Assembly: GCA_029974635.1 (NCBI GenBank)
Contig: JARKQY010000009.1
Coordinates: forward strand, 23,257-87,256
DNA: 64,000 nucleotides
Direction of reading: 5' to 3'
Source of the DNA: Bacillota bacterium
GTDB taxonomy: Bacteria > Bacillota > UBA4882 > UBA8346
Part shown: positions 1 to 8,342 of the stretch, in pieces
How positions within the stretch are numbered: the first letter of the stretch is position 1
How the letters are laid out: each line of letters opens with the position of its first letter
Notes under the pieces: model-generated
What the model saw: only the letters and a program-made list of their open reading frames with translations
The model's database searches: none
What the model was told of the DNA's origin: nothing
Made by a program: the position numbers and the translations under genes

Positions 1-2
1 TC

Positions 3-1241
3 GGCGGCAACACTAATCAAGGTATGCCATCCAATCCTTCCGGTTCTTACTCAACGGATTATAGCCAATCAACAAGTATTTTTCCCTTTGCGGGAAAACT
101 TGCCGGCACCCAGGCCAATCTTCGTAAGGAACCTGTCTCCGGCAGTGAAACAACCGGAACCGTGGCGACAAACTCCCGTTTATTAGTGCTGAATCAAAAG
201 AGCGGCTATTATTTAGTCCAAACTGATTCTAATCAGCAAGGCTGGTTGCCTTCCTGGATGGTTTCAAAAACGAACTATGCCGCCACAAATACTACCAATA
301 AAATAATTGCCGGTTATTATGTGGAGAATTACAAAGACGATCCTGTGGGATATCAAGTCCTGGCCCAAAATTTAGCGGCTATCAACACTGTAATTCCGTT
401 CTCGTATAAAGTCGATCAGTATGGCAGTATAAACGGCAGCCATTATTCGAAGCCGATGACTTTAGCCCGTTCCAACGGTATCAATACTTTGGCGTTAGTT
501 AATAACATCCAGGGAAGCAATTTTGACAGCAATGCCATCCACCGTATGCTGACCAATTCAAGCGCCCGTTCCAAGGCTATCAGCGGGATCGTCCGGGTAG
601 TACTGGAGAACGGTTATCAAGGGGTAAATATTGACTTTGAAAATGTCCCCAGTCGCGATCGGAGTTACTTGACAACGTTTTTCAAGGAATTGTCCGCCGC
701 CCTGCGGCCGAAAAATCTGTTGGTTACGGCTTCCCTCCCGGCGAAAACATATGACGATACAAAATCACAGCACTCGGGAGCTTTTGATTACAAGAGTTTA
801 TCCCTTTATCTGGATCAAGTCATGATAATGACTTATGATGAACATTATGCGGGCGGTAGTCCCGGGCCGGTAGCGTCTTACCCTTGGGTGGAAAAGGTAA
901 TTAAATATACGCTGCAGTGCTTCCCGGCGAATAAAATTGTAGTAGGGATCGCTGCGTATGGTTACGATTGGGGTTGGGGCTCCGGAAAGGCCTTAAATTA
1001 TAAAGGCATTCAAAATCTGATTGCCAAACACAAAATCACCCCAAAATGGCACGCCACATACAAAGTGCCGTATTTCACTTACAGCAGTTGGGGGATTAAA
1101 CACCAGGTTTGGTATGAAGATCATTATAGTACTGCGAGTAAAATGCAATTGGTCAAAAATTATGGCTTGCGGGGAGTAGCTGTGTGGCGCTTAGGCTATG
1201 AGGATCCAAAAATCTGGAGTACAATTCAGCAACAATTGTAA
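3..1241 (+). CDS. GH18 family hydrolase with N-terminal SH3 domain (5' truncated by window edge)
   Basis: Probable peptidoglycan- or chitin-active glycoside hydrolase of family 18, related to the YaaH/SleL cortex-lytic type. The first internal ATG is at 24, but the frame is open to the left edge and starts in a Gly/Asn/Ser/Thr-rich linker, so the real start probably lies upstream. Residues about 35-80 (counted from that ATG) look like a bacterial SH3 domain, with a NLRKEPVSGSETTGTVA-type repeat and a GWLPSWM ending. The catalytic barrel follows; the strand GVNIDFENV at about residue 200 is the GH18 active-site motif, with the glutamate as proton donor. A late barrel strand reads GVAVWRLGYEDP, as in YaaH proteins. 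It converges on the next gene across a terminator. Spore or cell-wall remodelling is inferred from family resemblance only. Confidence 0.85.
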   Translation, partial: GGNTNQGMPSNPSGSYSTDYSQSTSIFPFAGKLAGTQANLRKEPVSGSETTGTVATNSRLLVLNQKSGYYLVQTDSNQQGWLPSWMVSKTNYAATNTTNKIIAGYYVENYKDDPVGYQVLAQNLAAINTVIPFSYKVDQYGSINGSHYSKPMTLARSNGINTLALVNNIQGSNFDSNAIHRMLTNSSARSKAISGIVRVVLENGYQGVNIDFENVPSRDRSYLTTFFKELSAALRPKNLLVTASLPAKTYDDTKSQHSGAFDYKSLSLYLDQVMIMTYDEHYAGGSPGPVASYPWVEKVIKYTLQCFPANKIVVGIAAYGYDWGWGSGKALNYKGIQNLIAKHKITPKWHATYKVPYFTYSSWGIKHQVWYEDHYSTASKMQLVKNYGLRGVAVWRLGYEDPKIWSTIQQQL

Positions 1242-1286
1242 GAAGTGTGATAAACCCTATTCTTAACAAAAAAGCGCCCGCTTCCA
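1241..1286 (+). repeat. Short dispersed repeat, copy 1
   Basis: This stretch of about 46 bp begins AGAAGTGTGATAAAC and continues through TTCTTAACAAAAA to a CTTCCA end. A close copy in the same orientation lies at 5194-5240. Copy 1 begins at the last base of the GH18 stop codon. The function is unknown. Confidence 0.6.
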
Positions 1287-1292
1287 CCGCAG

Positions 1293-1357
1293 AAGTTATG
1301 TGAAAAAGCAAGATGAATAATTTTTGTTTTACTGAAGCAACCTTTTTCACATAACTT
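1293..1357. repeat. Perfect 16-bp inverted repeat with 33-nt loop
   Basis: AAGTTATGTGAAAAAG (1293-1308) is exactly complementary to CTTTTTCACATAACTT (1342-1357). It lies between the convergent GH18 and YlxY-like genes, just before a terminator. It could be an RNA stem or the remains of a small mobile element; no U-run follows it. Confidence 0.6.
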
Positions 1358-1368
1358 TTCCATCAAGT

Positions 1369-1402
1369 AAAAGAGGCTGGTCCAAGGGATAGCCTCTTTT
1401 TT
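1369..1402. terminator. Bidirectional intrinsic terminator
   Basis: AAAAGAGGCT, a 12-nt loop, then AGCCTCTTTTTT. It has a T-run on the plus strand and an A-run at the opposite end, so it can stop both the GH18 transcript and the convergent YlxY-like transcript. Confidence 0.85.
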
Positions 1403-1417
1403 GTGTTTTCTTTCAAA

Positions 1418-2392
1418 CTATAAAACCGACGAAACGGTGCCTGGTTCCAAACCTTTTTTGCGGAGCTCGCGGATTATGTCTTTTATTACGGTTTTAGTCA
1501 CGACAGTTGGATGAAACAGGATGATTCCACCGGATTCAATCTTTGAAAGAACGCGTTGCATCATGATATCCGGCGCCGGTTTTTTCCAATCCACCGAATC
1601 AACTGACCACATAATGGTCCGGTACCCTATTTCTCCGGCGGCGCTGACAATTTGGGAGGTCAATTCGCCGTAGGGAGGAGCAAATAAAGACGCCGGTTTC
1701 TTTCCGGTGACCGTTTGAATTAAAGCGGTATTTTCAAGAATTAGTTTTTTTAGTTGATCCCGGTTCATTTGAGCAGGGTGTCCGTGATACAACCCGTGAT
1801 TGGCCAACTCATGCCCGGCGGCGGCTATTGACTTAACCATCTCCGGAAAGGCCTTCACCCAGGTCCCCACCAAAAAGAAGGTGGCCTTTACCTTCTCTTC
1901 TTGAAAGATTCGCAGCATTTCCGGTAGATACTCCTCGCCCCAGGCAACATTCACTGCCAGCGCAACCCTTGAAGAATCCCGTCTCCCGGAATAAACCGGT
2001 TTAAAGTACTCTTCGGAGATGGGCGGTGAAATATTATTTATCAGCACCTTTAAGCTGACACCGGATTTCGCCGTACAAACCTTGTTCACAGTGGCCGCTA
2101 TATCCACTTTTCTCCCGGACTTGGCCGGTATGATCTCACCAGTCTCCGGGAAATAGCTGGCATTTTGCGGCTCACGATCGATTCGTACGGCCATTGATTT
2201 AACGACCCTGGTTACCTCATCCGGAAGCAGTCCTCCGACAGGATACTCTTCCAATCTCACGCCGGCTTTCACACCGATAATTTTCCGGGACATATGTTTC
2301 CAGCTTATAAAAATCCCGGTCACCAATAACACGCCAAGGAACAGATAAATTCCGGCACGAAGTTGTTTCGGTCCCAGAAAAAAAATCACCAT
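1418..2392 (-). CDS. YlxY-like polysaccharide deacetylase-family protein
   Basis: Membrane-anchored NodB-fold protein of about 324 residues. An N-terminal transmembrane segment (about residues 8-30) precedes a small variable domain, and the NodB domain starts near residue 150. The first NodB motif, normally TFDDG, reads VNVAWGEEYLP here, as I recall for the sporulation-associated YlxY group. The second motif keeps two histidines (ANHGLYH). Loss of the catalytic Asp pair suggests altered or absent deacetylase activity. The chosen ATG follows a GGGTGGGG Shine-Dalgarno sequence; an upstream in-frame ATG at 2407 lacks one. In spore formers YlxY lies near the pnp/dapG region, whereas here the downstream neighbour is a GH18 enzyme. 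Family assignment is fairly sure; function is not. Confidence 0.8.
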   Translation of the reverse strand: MVIFFLGPKQLRAGIYLFLGVLLVTGIFISWKHMSRKIIGVKAGVRLEEYPVGGLLPDEVTRVVKSMAVRIDREPQNASYFPETGEIIPAKSGRKVDIAATVNKVCTAKSGVSLKVLINNISPPISEEYFKPVYSGRRDSSRVALAVNVAWGEEYLPEMLRIFQEEKVKATFFLVGTWVKAFPEMVKSIAAAGHELANHGLYHGHPAQMNRDQLKKLILENTALIQTVTGKKPASLFAPPYGELTSQIVSAAGEIGYRTIMWSVDSVDWKKPAPDIMMQRVLSKIESGGIILFHPTVVTKTVIKDIIRELRKKGLEPGTVSSVL

Positions 2393-2457
2393 ATTCCCCA
2401 CCCCCATTATCGGTTTAGTTTTATTCAGATTAGGGGTGAGATATTACATATATCCGA

Positions 2458-3198
2458 CTAATCATTCTCCGTACTTTCATTAATAAGGTATTTAGCTGCT
2501 ACGGTTTGAATGGAGCAAGGAGACGGCAAACCCTTATGTAACAATTGCAAAGCTTCCAGATCAGATTGCCAGACGATATCTCCGGGAGCAACCAGGAGAA
2601 GGCTCCCCTGTTCATATGAGGTTAATAATTGATTATTCTTCAAATAATAATGCTCCTGGCACTTGACAGTGGCATATAAACGCATCAGCGGCGGAATATC
2701 AACCGGTCGAAACCACAATTTGATTTCTCTCTCGGCATCCCCGAGGTTGGCTGACGCATGAATCAGGTTATCCATCCGGTCGCCAAGGAAATTTCCCGCT
2801 TCGTCTTTAATGGGAACAATAGTTCCCAGCGCCCGGATGCAGCCGGGCTTGTTGTCCCGCGCATTATGCGGGTTCGTTGGTCCAGCGATATCCCGGATTT
2901 TTTGAATCGCCCCCGGTCCTTGATAAACAAAAGCAACTACCCGGCGTTTGTCTGGCTCATTGGGATAATGGACATTGCCACGGATATACTCGATCAATGA
3001 CGGATAAAACCCTTTGCCCCGGTGCTCGGCATAATGCTCCTCAGCCAGCATTTGGCTGACCTGAACGATCTTAGCTCCTGCAAAACGAAGGGCGGTATGA
3101 AATTCAGATAGTTGCGATAAAACATACCCGGTCAAGGAGTTCTTCAGGGCATCGGGTTTAATAAGGACAAGCGTTTGTTCAAGTTCTGTTAAGTTCAT
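2458..3198 (-). CDS. Nucleoside-diphosphate kinase-like protein with C-terminal extension
   Basis: Transfers the gamma-phosphate between nucleoside di- and triphosphates through a phosphohistidine. The N-terminus TLVLIKPDAL is the NDK signature, and the catalytic His is in DNLIHASANLGDAEREI (canonical form NxxHGSD). The protein has 246 residues against about 140-150 for a standard NDK. The middle contains an insertion (RGKGFYPSLIEYIRGN) and residues about 170-246 form an extra C-terminal region with no motif I recognise. It is followed 17 bp later by lpxB on the same strand, so the two may be co-transcribed. The Gly after the active His is replaced by Ala, so activity should not be assumed. 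Confidence 0.8.
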   Translation of the reverse strand: MNLTELEQTLVLIKPDALKNSLTGYVLSQLSEFHTALRFAGAKIVQVSQMLAEEHYAEHRGKGFYPSLIEYIRGNVHYPNEPDKRRVVAFVYQGPGAIQKIRDIAGPTNPHNARDNKPGCIRALGTIVPIKDEAGNFLGDRMDNLIHASANLGDAEREIKLWFRPVDIPPLMRLYATVKCQEHYYLKNNQLLTSYEQGSLLLVAPGDIVWQSDLEALQLLHKGLPSPCSIQTVAAKYLINESTEND

Positions 3199-3215
3199 AG
3201 CTGTTTTTTCCTTTC

Positions 3216-4373
3216 TTATTTTTTTATCAATATCTTTACGATTAAGTCCCCCGCCCGCTCCATTACTCCGGGCGGTCCGATCATTTCTTTAATTTTGGCA
3301 AGTTCATGGCGAATTTTGGTGCTGAACTGTTTATCGGTTAAAATCTGATACAGGGCCTCTCTGATATTATCGGGGGTTAAATCGGTTTGCGTAAATTCCG
3401 GCACTACCTTGCGGCCAAGAATCAAATTCGGCAGTCCGATGATTATCGGTTTCCCTTTATGCTCCGGTGATTCCAGCCGTTTATAGATAAAAAACGTAAG
3501 CTTGGAAAGCTGATACACAATCACCATCGGAGTGTTTAAAATAGCCGCCTCCAAAGTGGCGGTGCCCGATGCGATTACTGCTCCATCCGCGGCTGCCAGT
3601 AAATCATAAACTCCGGTTGACACAAGATTTACTTCAACAGAGTAACTTTTTAGCAAGCTATTCAGCCAATCCCGGTTAATTGAGGCGGCCACAGGCACTA
3701 CCCATTTGATTTTAAGAACGGTGTCCAATTGCTGCGCGGCCGTTAACATCGGGGGCAGCAACCGCTGGATCTCCTGCCGCCGGCTTCCCGGTAAAAGGGC
3801 CACCAGTTTTTCTCCGGGCGCAATTCCTATTTGGGAGCGATAATCGGCTGGTTTAATTTGGCTGTGAACCCGGTCAATCAATGGATGGCCGATATAAGTA
3901 ACTTCGGTTCCAAATTTCCGGTAAAATTCGGCCTCGAAAGGCAATACAGCCATCAAAAGCCTGACTCGCGCCGCTAGCTTGACTGCCCGATCCTGTCCAT
4001 AGGCCCAGGCTGATGGTGAAAACATACAAACCACAGGAATGCTCCGCTTTTTAGCTTCTTTGGCCAGTGGAAGGTTAAAGCCTCCCGAATCCAGCCAAAT
4101 TATCAAATCCGGGGGGCGGCGATCCCATTCCGTTCCAATTTGCTGCAAAAGCTTTTTCATTTGCCGGATATTTTTGAGGGCTTCAATAAATCCGATGGTA
4201 CTCCGGGATAGGGGATCAAATAAAACTTCCATCCCCGCACCGGCCATCCGCGGACCGCCAATGCCCCAGAAAACGGCTTCAGGAAGCAGCCGCCGGATGG
4301 ATTGAATCAATACTTCACCATGCATATCCCCGGAAAATTCACAGGTGGATAAGAAAATAAGCGGTGGTTTCAT
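3216..4373 (-). CDS. lpxB: Lipid-A-disaccharide synthase
   Basis: GT19-family glycosyltransferase that joins UDP-2,3-diacylglucosamine and lipid X to form lipid A disaccharide 1-phosphate at the inner membrane. It has 385 residues, normal for the family. The N-terminus STCEFSGDMHGE matches the LpxB signature (usually AGEASGDLHGA), and GIGGPRMAGAGME and LLPGSRRQEIQRLLP are typical. The ATG follows an AGAGGA ribosome site. It lies between an NDK-like gene and a DUF2993 gene on the same strand; the other lpx genes are not in the window. Its presence implies an outer membrane with lipid A, which among Bacillota is limited to a few lineages. Confidence 0.93.
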   Translation of the reverse strand: MKPPLIFLSTCEFSGDMHGEVLIQSIRRLLPEAVFWGIGGPRMAGAGMEVLFDPLSRSTIGFIEALKNIRQMKKLLQQIGTEWDRRPPDLIIWLDSGGFNLPLAKEAKKRSIPVVCMFSPSAWAYGQDRAVKLAARVRLLMAVLPFEAEFYRKFGTEVTYIGHPLIDRVHSQIKPADYRSQIGIAPGEKLVALLPGSRRQEIQRLLPPMLTAAQQLDTVLKIKWVVPVAASINRDWLNSLLKSYSVEVNLVSTGVYDLLAAADGAVIASGTATLEAAILNTPMVIVYQLSKLTFFIYKRLESPEHKGKPIIIGLPNLILGRKVVPEFTQTDLTPDNIREALYQILTDKQFSTKIRHELAKIKEMIGPPGVMERAGDLIVKILIKK

Positions 4374-4424
4374 TCTGAAAATCCTCTAAATTTTTTTAGA
4401 AAGTATTCGCGATTTCATAACCTT

Positions 4425-5156
4425 TTACCTCTTTGACGCCGCTTCTTTCATTGAAATGCGTAAAATCCCTTGCATTAAATGAATCTCCGTAATCTGGAGG
4501 GGCCAGTCTCCCAATACGGAAAATTCCAACGGTATTTGGTTACCAAGCATGTTAAGGAAATCCTTGGGTACAACACGGCCGGCGATGGAAAGGCTTTCCG
4601 GATAGAAACGAATCGTTTTGCCGGTGGGATTTATTAATCTCCCTTCCAGCCATACAGGGACCTTGTTCCCTAGGAATACGGCCTGGCCGGTCAAACGGAT
4701 TCGCTCGGAGTAGATTGCAACACCCAAAGCATATCCTGGATGCTTAAGGTTTAGATATTCTTGAAGGGCCTTCGCTTCAATCATTGCAGTGATAACAGTT
4801 TTTTCTGCCGCAATTATTTGCAGACGTTTTTTCTTAAATAACAGGGGCATATTGAAGGAAAAACCCTGATTCTCTAATTGAAACCGTAAATAATTCAAAT
4901 CACTTATTCGACAGTTTCTGGCATTAACGTATACCTGTTTTACCCTGCCCTGAAAAAAATCCTTCATACTTAACCAGCCTATGGAGGCGTCTATTTTTGT
5001 CCGGGGAGCTTCACCGCGCAGACTCGCCGTCAGGGAAGAGCGAATCCAAAGATTTAACGCTATTTCAATGACAAAGATTAAGAAAACAATTATTATAACT
5101 GCGATTATGGCCAATCTAATCTTACGGCGTTCAAAAAGTTGTTGCAGATGAAGCAT
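4425..5156 (-). CDS. DUF2993/LmeA-like membrane-anchored protein
   Basis: Protein of 243 residues with a basic N-terminus, one transmembrane segment (about residues 14-37) and an extracytoplasmic beta-rich region. The pattern (a lipid-binding-like beta fold beginning with a variable helix, then strands such as RVKQVYVNARNCRISDL and VPVWLEGRLINPTGKT) resembles DUF2993/LmeA phospholipid-binding proteins. The ATG sits six bases after GGAGG. It is upstream of lpxB on the same strand with a 51-bp gap, which would suit a role in envelope lipid handling, but that is inference from position and fold pattern. Confidence 0.6.
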   Translation of the reverse strand: MLHLQQLFERRKIRLAIIAVIIIVFLIFVIEIALNLWIRSSLTASLRGEAPRTKIDASIGWLSMKDFFQGRVKQVYVNARNCRISDLNYLRFQLENQGFSFNMPLLFKKKRLQIIAAEKTVITAMIEAKALQEYLNLKHPGYALGVAIYSERIRLTGQAVFLGNKVPVWLEGRLINPTGKTIRFYPESLSIAGRVVPKDFLNMLGNQIPLEFSVLGDWPLQITEIHLMQGILRISMKEAASKR

Positions 5157-5193
5157 TGTTTCCTCCGAATAACTCTATTTTTTTATCACGAAA

Positions 5194-5240
5194 AGAAGTG
5201 TGATAAACTTATTCTTAACAAAAAGTGCACCCTTCTTCCA
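5194..5240 (+). repeat. Short dispersed repeat, copy 2
   Basis: Second copy of the element at 1241-1286 (AGAAGTGTGATAAAC followed by TTCTTAACAAAAA). It lies between the divergent DUF2993 and LOG genes. The rest of the 5157-5430 gap holds AT-rich sequence and the ACGT motif cluster annotated separately. Confidence 0.6.
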
Positions 5241-5363
5241 AAGAATATTTTCTAAATAGATTATGACGAATTTTATATTTTTAATCAAAAATCACCAAGT
5301 AACCTACATTGTTTAAAACCCCAATCATTGGATAAACTAACCAAAAGGTTCCCGCTATACTTT

Positions 5364-5412
5364 GGTAAAACGTTTATTCTGATTGTAACGTTATTTCAAA
5401 AACGTTTTATTA
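5364..5412. promoter_or_regulatory. Cluster of ACGT-centred palindromes upstream of the LOG gene
   Basis: Three palindromic cores occur within 49 bp: GGTAAAACGTTTATTC (5364-5379), GTAACGTTAT (5385-5394) and CAAAAACGTTTTATT (from 5397). The last two have their CG centres 14 bp apart. The same pair with the same spacing occurs at 8343-8368. They lie just upstream of the LOG gene's ribosome site (GGAGG at about 5416). A LacI-family-type operator (CG-centred) is one possibility; no regulator for it is identified here. Confidence 0.45.
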
Positions 5413-5430
5413 CCTCTGGAGGTATCGAAG

Positions 5431-6165
5431 TTGATTCAATTTCAAAAACCCATCGGTTTTCTCGATAATGAGGATAAAGAGCTTTTCCAAAGTCCCTGCC
5501 CGCCTTTAGCTGATTTTACCACGCAAGACCCATGGCGTATTTTGCGAATCCAGGGTGAGATCGTTGAAGGTTTTGACGCCTTGTCGAAGATCGGACCGGC
5601 GGCCACTATTTTCGGTTCAGCCCGGTTTGGACCGGATAATCCTTATTATCAAGCCGGCGTCGAGATCGCCCGCCAATTGGCCACCGCCGGAATGGCGGTG
5701 ATCTCCGGCGGCGGACCCGGAATTATGGAGGCCGCCAATTTAGGCGCGCACTCGATTCAGGGAACTTCCATCGGCTGCCAGATTCAGCTGCCCCGGGAAC
5801 CGGCTCCCAACCCTTATCAGACTATTGCTTTAAAGTTCCGTTATTTTTTCGTCCGCAAACTGATGTTTATCAAATATTCAGTGGCCTTTATCATTATGCC
5901 CGGAGGGTTTGGAACCATGGATGAACTTTTTGAAGCCTTAACCCTGGTCCAAACCGATAAAATCGACCATTTTCCGATAGTACTCTATGGTTCCCAATAC
6001 TGGAGCGGTCTTGTGAAATGGATGAACGAACAGATGATTCCGGGGGGAACAATTGAGGCGGAGGATCTGAGCCTGTTTACCCTGGCGGATACGCCGGCGG
6101 AAGCTGCCCGGATTGTCATTGACAACAGTCGGAAACATGGTTTTTTAAAAACACCGTGTGTTTAA
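5431..6165 (+). CDS. LOG/TIGR00730-family Rossmann protein (possible cytokinin riboside 5'-monophosphate phosphoribohydrolase)
   Basis: Cytosolic nucleotide-binding protein of 244 residues. The motifs SGGGPGIMEAANLGA and MPGGFGTMDELFEALTLVQT are the paired signatures of the LOG/lysine-decarboxylase-like family; the PGGxGTxxE loop holds the ribosyl phosphate and a catalytic Glu. Members hydrolyse nucleoside monophosphates to base and ribose phosphate, but the physiological substrate in bacteria is often unknown. The start is TTG, eight bases after GGAGG. It stands alone, and its stop abuts a dispersed repeat. Confidence 0.88.
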   Translation: MIQFQKPIGFLDNEDKELFQSPCPPLADFTTQDPWRILRIQGEIVEGFDALSKIGPAATIFGSARFGPDNPYYQAGVEIARQLATAGMAVISGGGPGIMEAANLGAHSIQGTSIGCQIQLPREPAPNPYQTIALKFRYFFVRKLMFIKYSVAFIIMPGGFGTMDELFEALTLVQTDKIDHFPIVLYGSQYWSGLVKWMNEQMIPGGTIEAEDLSLFTLADTPAEAARIVIDNSRKHGFLKTPCV

Positions 6166-6403
6166 CCAGGATTTGCAGGATTAAAACCTTTATAAAAATC
6201 CCGTAAATCCGGTAACCTTGTTTTGGTCCTACTAAATTCACAAACTAATTTTGACGGGACTTACAGGATTTATTGGATTAAATCATTTTAAAATACTACC
6301 TTTGCTTTTATGAATAATCCCCCTAATCCCGTTAATCCTTCCAGCCAACCTTGTTTTGGGCCTATTAAGTTCACAAATCTTTTTTAAAGGGATTTATTGA
6401 ATT
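6166..6403 (-). repeat. Dispersed hairpin repeat (GGGATTTACAGGATT family), two tandem units
   Basis: Two head-to-tail units, each with GACGGGA(C/T)TTACAGGATT, then TTATTGGATTAAA, a pyrimidine-rich spacer ending TTTATGAA, a run of AATCC words (CCTAATCCCGTTAATCC), CCTTGTTTTGG and a TTCACAAA segment. The GGATT-rich and AATCC-rich halves are complementary, so each unit can fold. Related copies are at 53215-53395, 59795-59992 and 63814-64000, with a fragment near 41700. It fills the whole gap between the convergent LOG and CPBP genes and supplies the CPBP stop codon. Confidence 0.8.
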
Positions 6404-7236
6404 AAACCGATTGAACGCTTATTTTTAAATAAAAAAATTAATGACCAAATTCCTATCGCCAATAAACCCACTCCCAGTAAATCAAACCATAACGGCTGAA
6501 ATACCATGGTTTTATAACTGATTGTATAACCGGGTATATCCAATCCGAGCAAATCAACCGCGATAAATGACAGCGAGTTGGCCAATGCATGTCCCAGTAT
6601 ACATGGCAGCAAAGAACGGGTCTCATAAAACCACCAGCCCGCTACGACTCCCCAGGCGACTCCGGCCCAAAACTGCCAAGGATTTAAATGAAATAACCCA
6701 AAGAATAATGCAGAAATAGCAATTGCCCGATGGGGTTGATAATGTTTTAAAAAACCTTTAAGAAGGATCCCCCGGAATAACACCTCTTCAACTAAAGGAG
6801 CGATTATCACTGCCAGTAATATGGACTTCCAAACTATTAACGGATCGGATTTCGTAAAATTCTCAAATAATTCAGCCCAGTTATTATTCATGGGGATAAA
6901 AACGCGTAACAGGTTATCCAATTCGGACAATAGAATACTAACCCCGACTACTATGATTATCATGGGGACAATATAACCGATTTTCAATTCTGTCAATGAA
7001 AACAGCTTCTTTAAATTCAATTGATAACGGCGGTTGATCCAGAACAACAACAAAAAGAAGCCGACAATTTTACTGATCGTCTCAATTAATAAGAGGTTGT
7101 CTTTAAGCCCCAACGCTTCAAATAAAGATATGAAAAAAACTCCGGGAACTAAAGTAAACACTAAAATATAAAGCAATAACAATAGAACGGCTTGTAATAT
7201 TTTAGGATTGTATTCCGGCCTTTCCGGCTTATCCAT
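6394..7236 (-). CDS. CPBP family intramembrane glutamic endopeptidase
   Basis: Polytopic membrane protease of the CAAX/CPBP (ABI) family, 280 residues with about eight hydrophobic segments. The three active-site motifs are present in order: EEVLFRG (EExxxR), FFGLFHLNPWQF (FxxxH) and LGHALANSL (HxxxN). Substrates are unknown; bacterial members are linked to bacteriocin immunity and protein maturation. The ATG follows AAGGAGC. The last codons and the TAA stop are made by the adjoining dispersed repeat, so the C-terminal few residues may have been changed by insertion. Confidence 0.88.
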   Translation of the reverse strand: MDKPERPEYNPKILQAVLLLLLYILVFTLVPGVFFISLFEALGLKDNLLLIETISKIVGFFLLLFWINRRYQLNLKKLFSLTELKIGYIVPMIIIVVGVSILLSELDNLLRVFIPMNNNWAELFENFTKSDPLIVWKSILLAVIIAPLVEEVLFRGILLKGFLKHYQPHRAIAISALFFGLFHLNPWQFWAGVAWGVVAGWWFYETRSLLPCILGHALANSLSFIAVDLLGLDIPGYTISYKTMVFQPLWFDLLGVGLLAIGIWSLIFLFKNKRSIGLIQ

Positions 7237-7345
7237 CGCTAAAAGCTCCTTGAATTAAAATCTGTCTACATCAATATCGGCAAAATCATGAAGAATTTTA
7301 GTCGAATCTATCCTCGAATAGGTTGACGCCGACTCAAAGCTGATT

Positions 7346-8167
7346 CTATCCGTTGACAACCGGTCCGCCCCGAACGGCATCCGGGCATCGCGGGCAACCC
7401 GGATCCTGGCATTTGGTTACGGCCGGATTCTTTTGGATCTCCCGGGTGATGATCTCTACAAATTCTCCGTAAGGATATACCTTCCAATGACTTTCCCCCA
7501 CAACGGTTTGCTGTTCAATTGGTTTTACAAATTCCCTAAAATTATTGAACCCTTCGGAACAACTGCCGACGGCCACTTCAACGCAAGGATCATGTAAAGT
7601 CCGGGCCCATCTGCGAAACAGCCTTCGCCCCGCCTTTTCTTCAGCATGATGAATTGCGGTGGCCTTGGTTAAATCCACTCCGGCGAGTAAAACATAGGAC
7701 TCCCGGAATAAAGCCATTTCTGTAAATGGAGCATAAACATCCAACGGCGTTTGTTTCGCAATCAGTCTTCCGGCATATGGTCCCAGCGCTGTAAAGGAGT
7801 TTAGGGGATGATTTCCCCGGATTTTCTCCGGATGTTCCAAAATACGGGCCGGTACTGCCCCCATGTCTTTCGAGATCATTGGGCTGTTTATGTCATAAGC
7901 CAAAGCCCGGTCCGGATTTTCCACCTTATCGCAATCACAAGCATTTTGTAGGTAACGTTTGCCGGATGGCGGGGGGACATCACATTCATAAGTAAAGGTC
8001 GGTACCACCAGCGTACATCCCGCTTCGAGAAAAGCCGTTATCAGAGTATCGGGACCGCCCTCCAAGTTTCCAAAGGATTTCAGCGACGAATGCAGACAAA
8101 TAATACTATCATTTAATTTCAATTCCCCAATGGCATTCCGGATTTCCTTCAATCCGACGTATTGCAT
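7346..8167 (-). CDS. AAC(3)-family N-acetyltransferase
   Basis: Acetyl-CoA-dependent acyltransferase of the aminoglycoside 3-N-acetyltransferase/YokD fold, about 273 residues. Typical stretches are VPTFTY, ENPDRALAYDINSPMISKDMGAVPARIL (split by variable residues in the family), HPLNSFTALGPYA and LAGVDLTKATAIHHAEE. The C-terminus has a cysteine cluster (CQDPGCPRCPDA), seen in environmental members. The ATG at 8167 has GAGGG six bases upstream; an upstream in-frame start at 8233 has no good site. A resistance role cannot be assumed, since many homologues act on other amines. An ACGT motif (8200-8213) lies just upstream of this start. Confidence 0.85.
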   Translation of the reverse strand: MQYVGLKEIRNAIGELKLNDSIICLHSSLKSFGNLEGGPDTLITAFLEAGCTLVVPTFTYECDVPPPSGKRYLQNACDCDKVENPDRALAYDINSPMISKDMGAVPARILEHPEKIRGNHPLNSFTALGPYAGRLIAKQTPLDVYAPFTEMALFRESYVLLAGVDLTKATAIHHAEEKAGRRLFRRWARTLHDPCVEVAVGSCSEGFNNFREFVKPIEQQTVVGESHWKVYPYGEFVEIITREIQKNPAVTKCQDPGCPRCPDAVRGGPVVNG

Positions 8168-8342
8168 TTGCGACCCTCTTTTCCGGCTGAACCGTAACTG
8201 ATAAAACGTTCTCGAAATACCGAACCATTCCAATTAAGGATGTATCAAAGTACCGCCTTCCTGATTGTAGCGATATTCCCTATCCCGGACGAACCGGACT
8301 AAATGAAAAACCTATTTGGACAGAATTTACGGATTATATTTG

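Noticed and set aside
7346..8167. Clinical aminoglycoside resistance gene
   Set aside because: It is an AAC(3)-fold protein, but the cysteine-tailed environmental subgroup is broad, and there is no mobile or resistance context.
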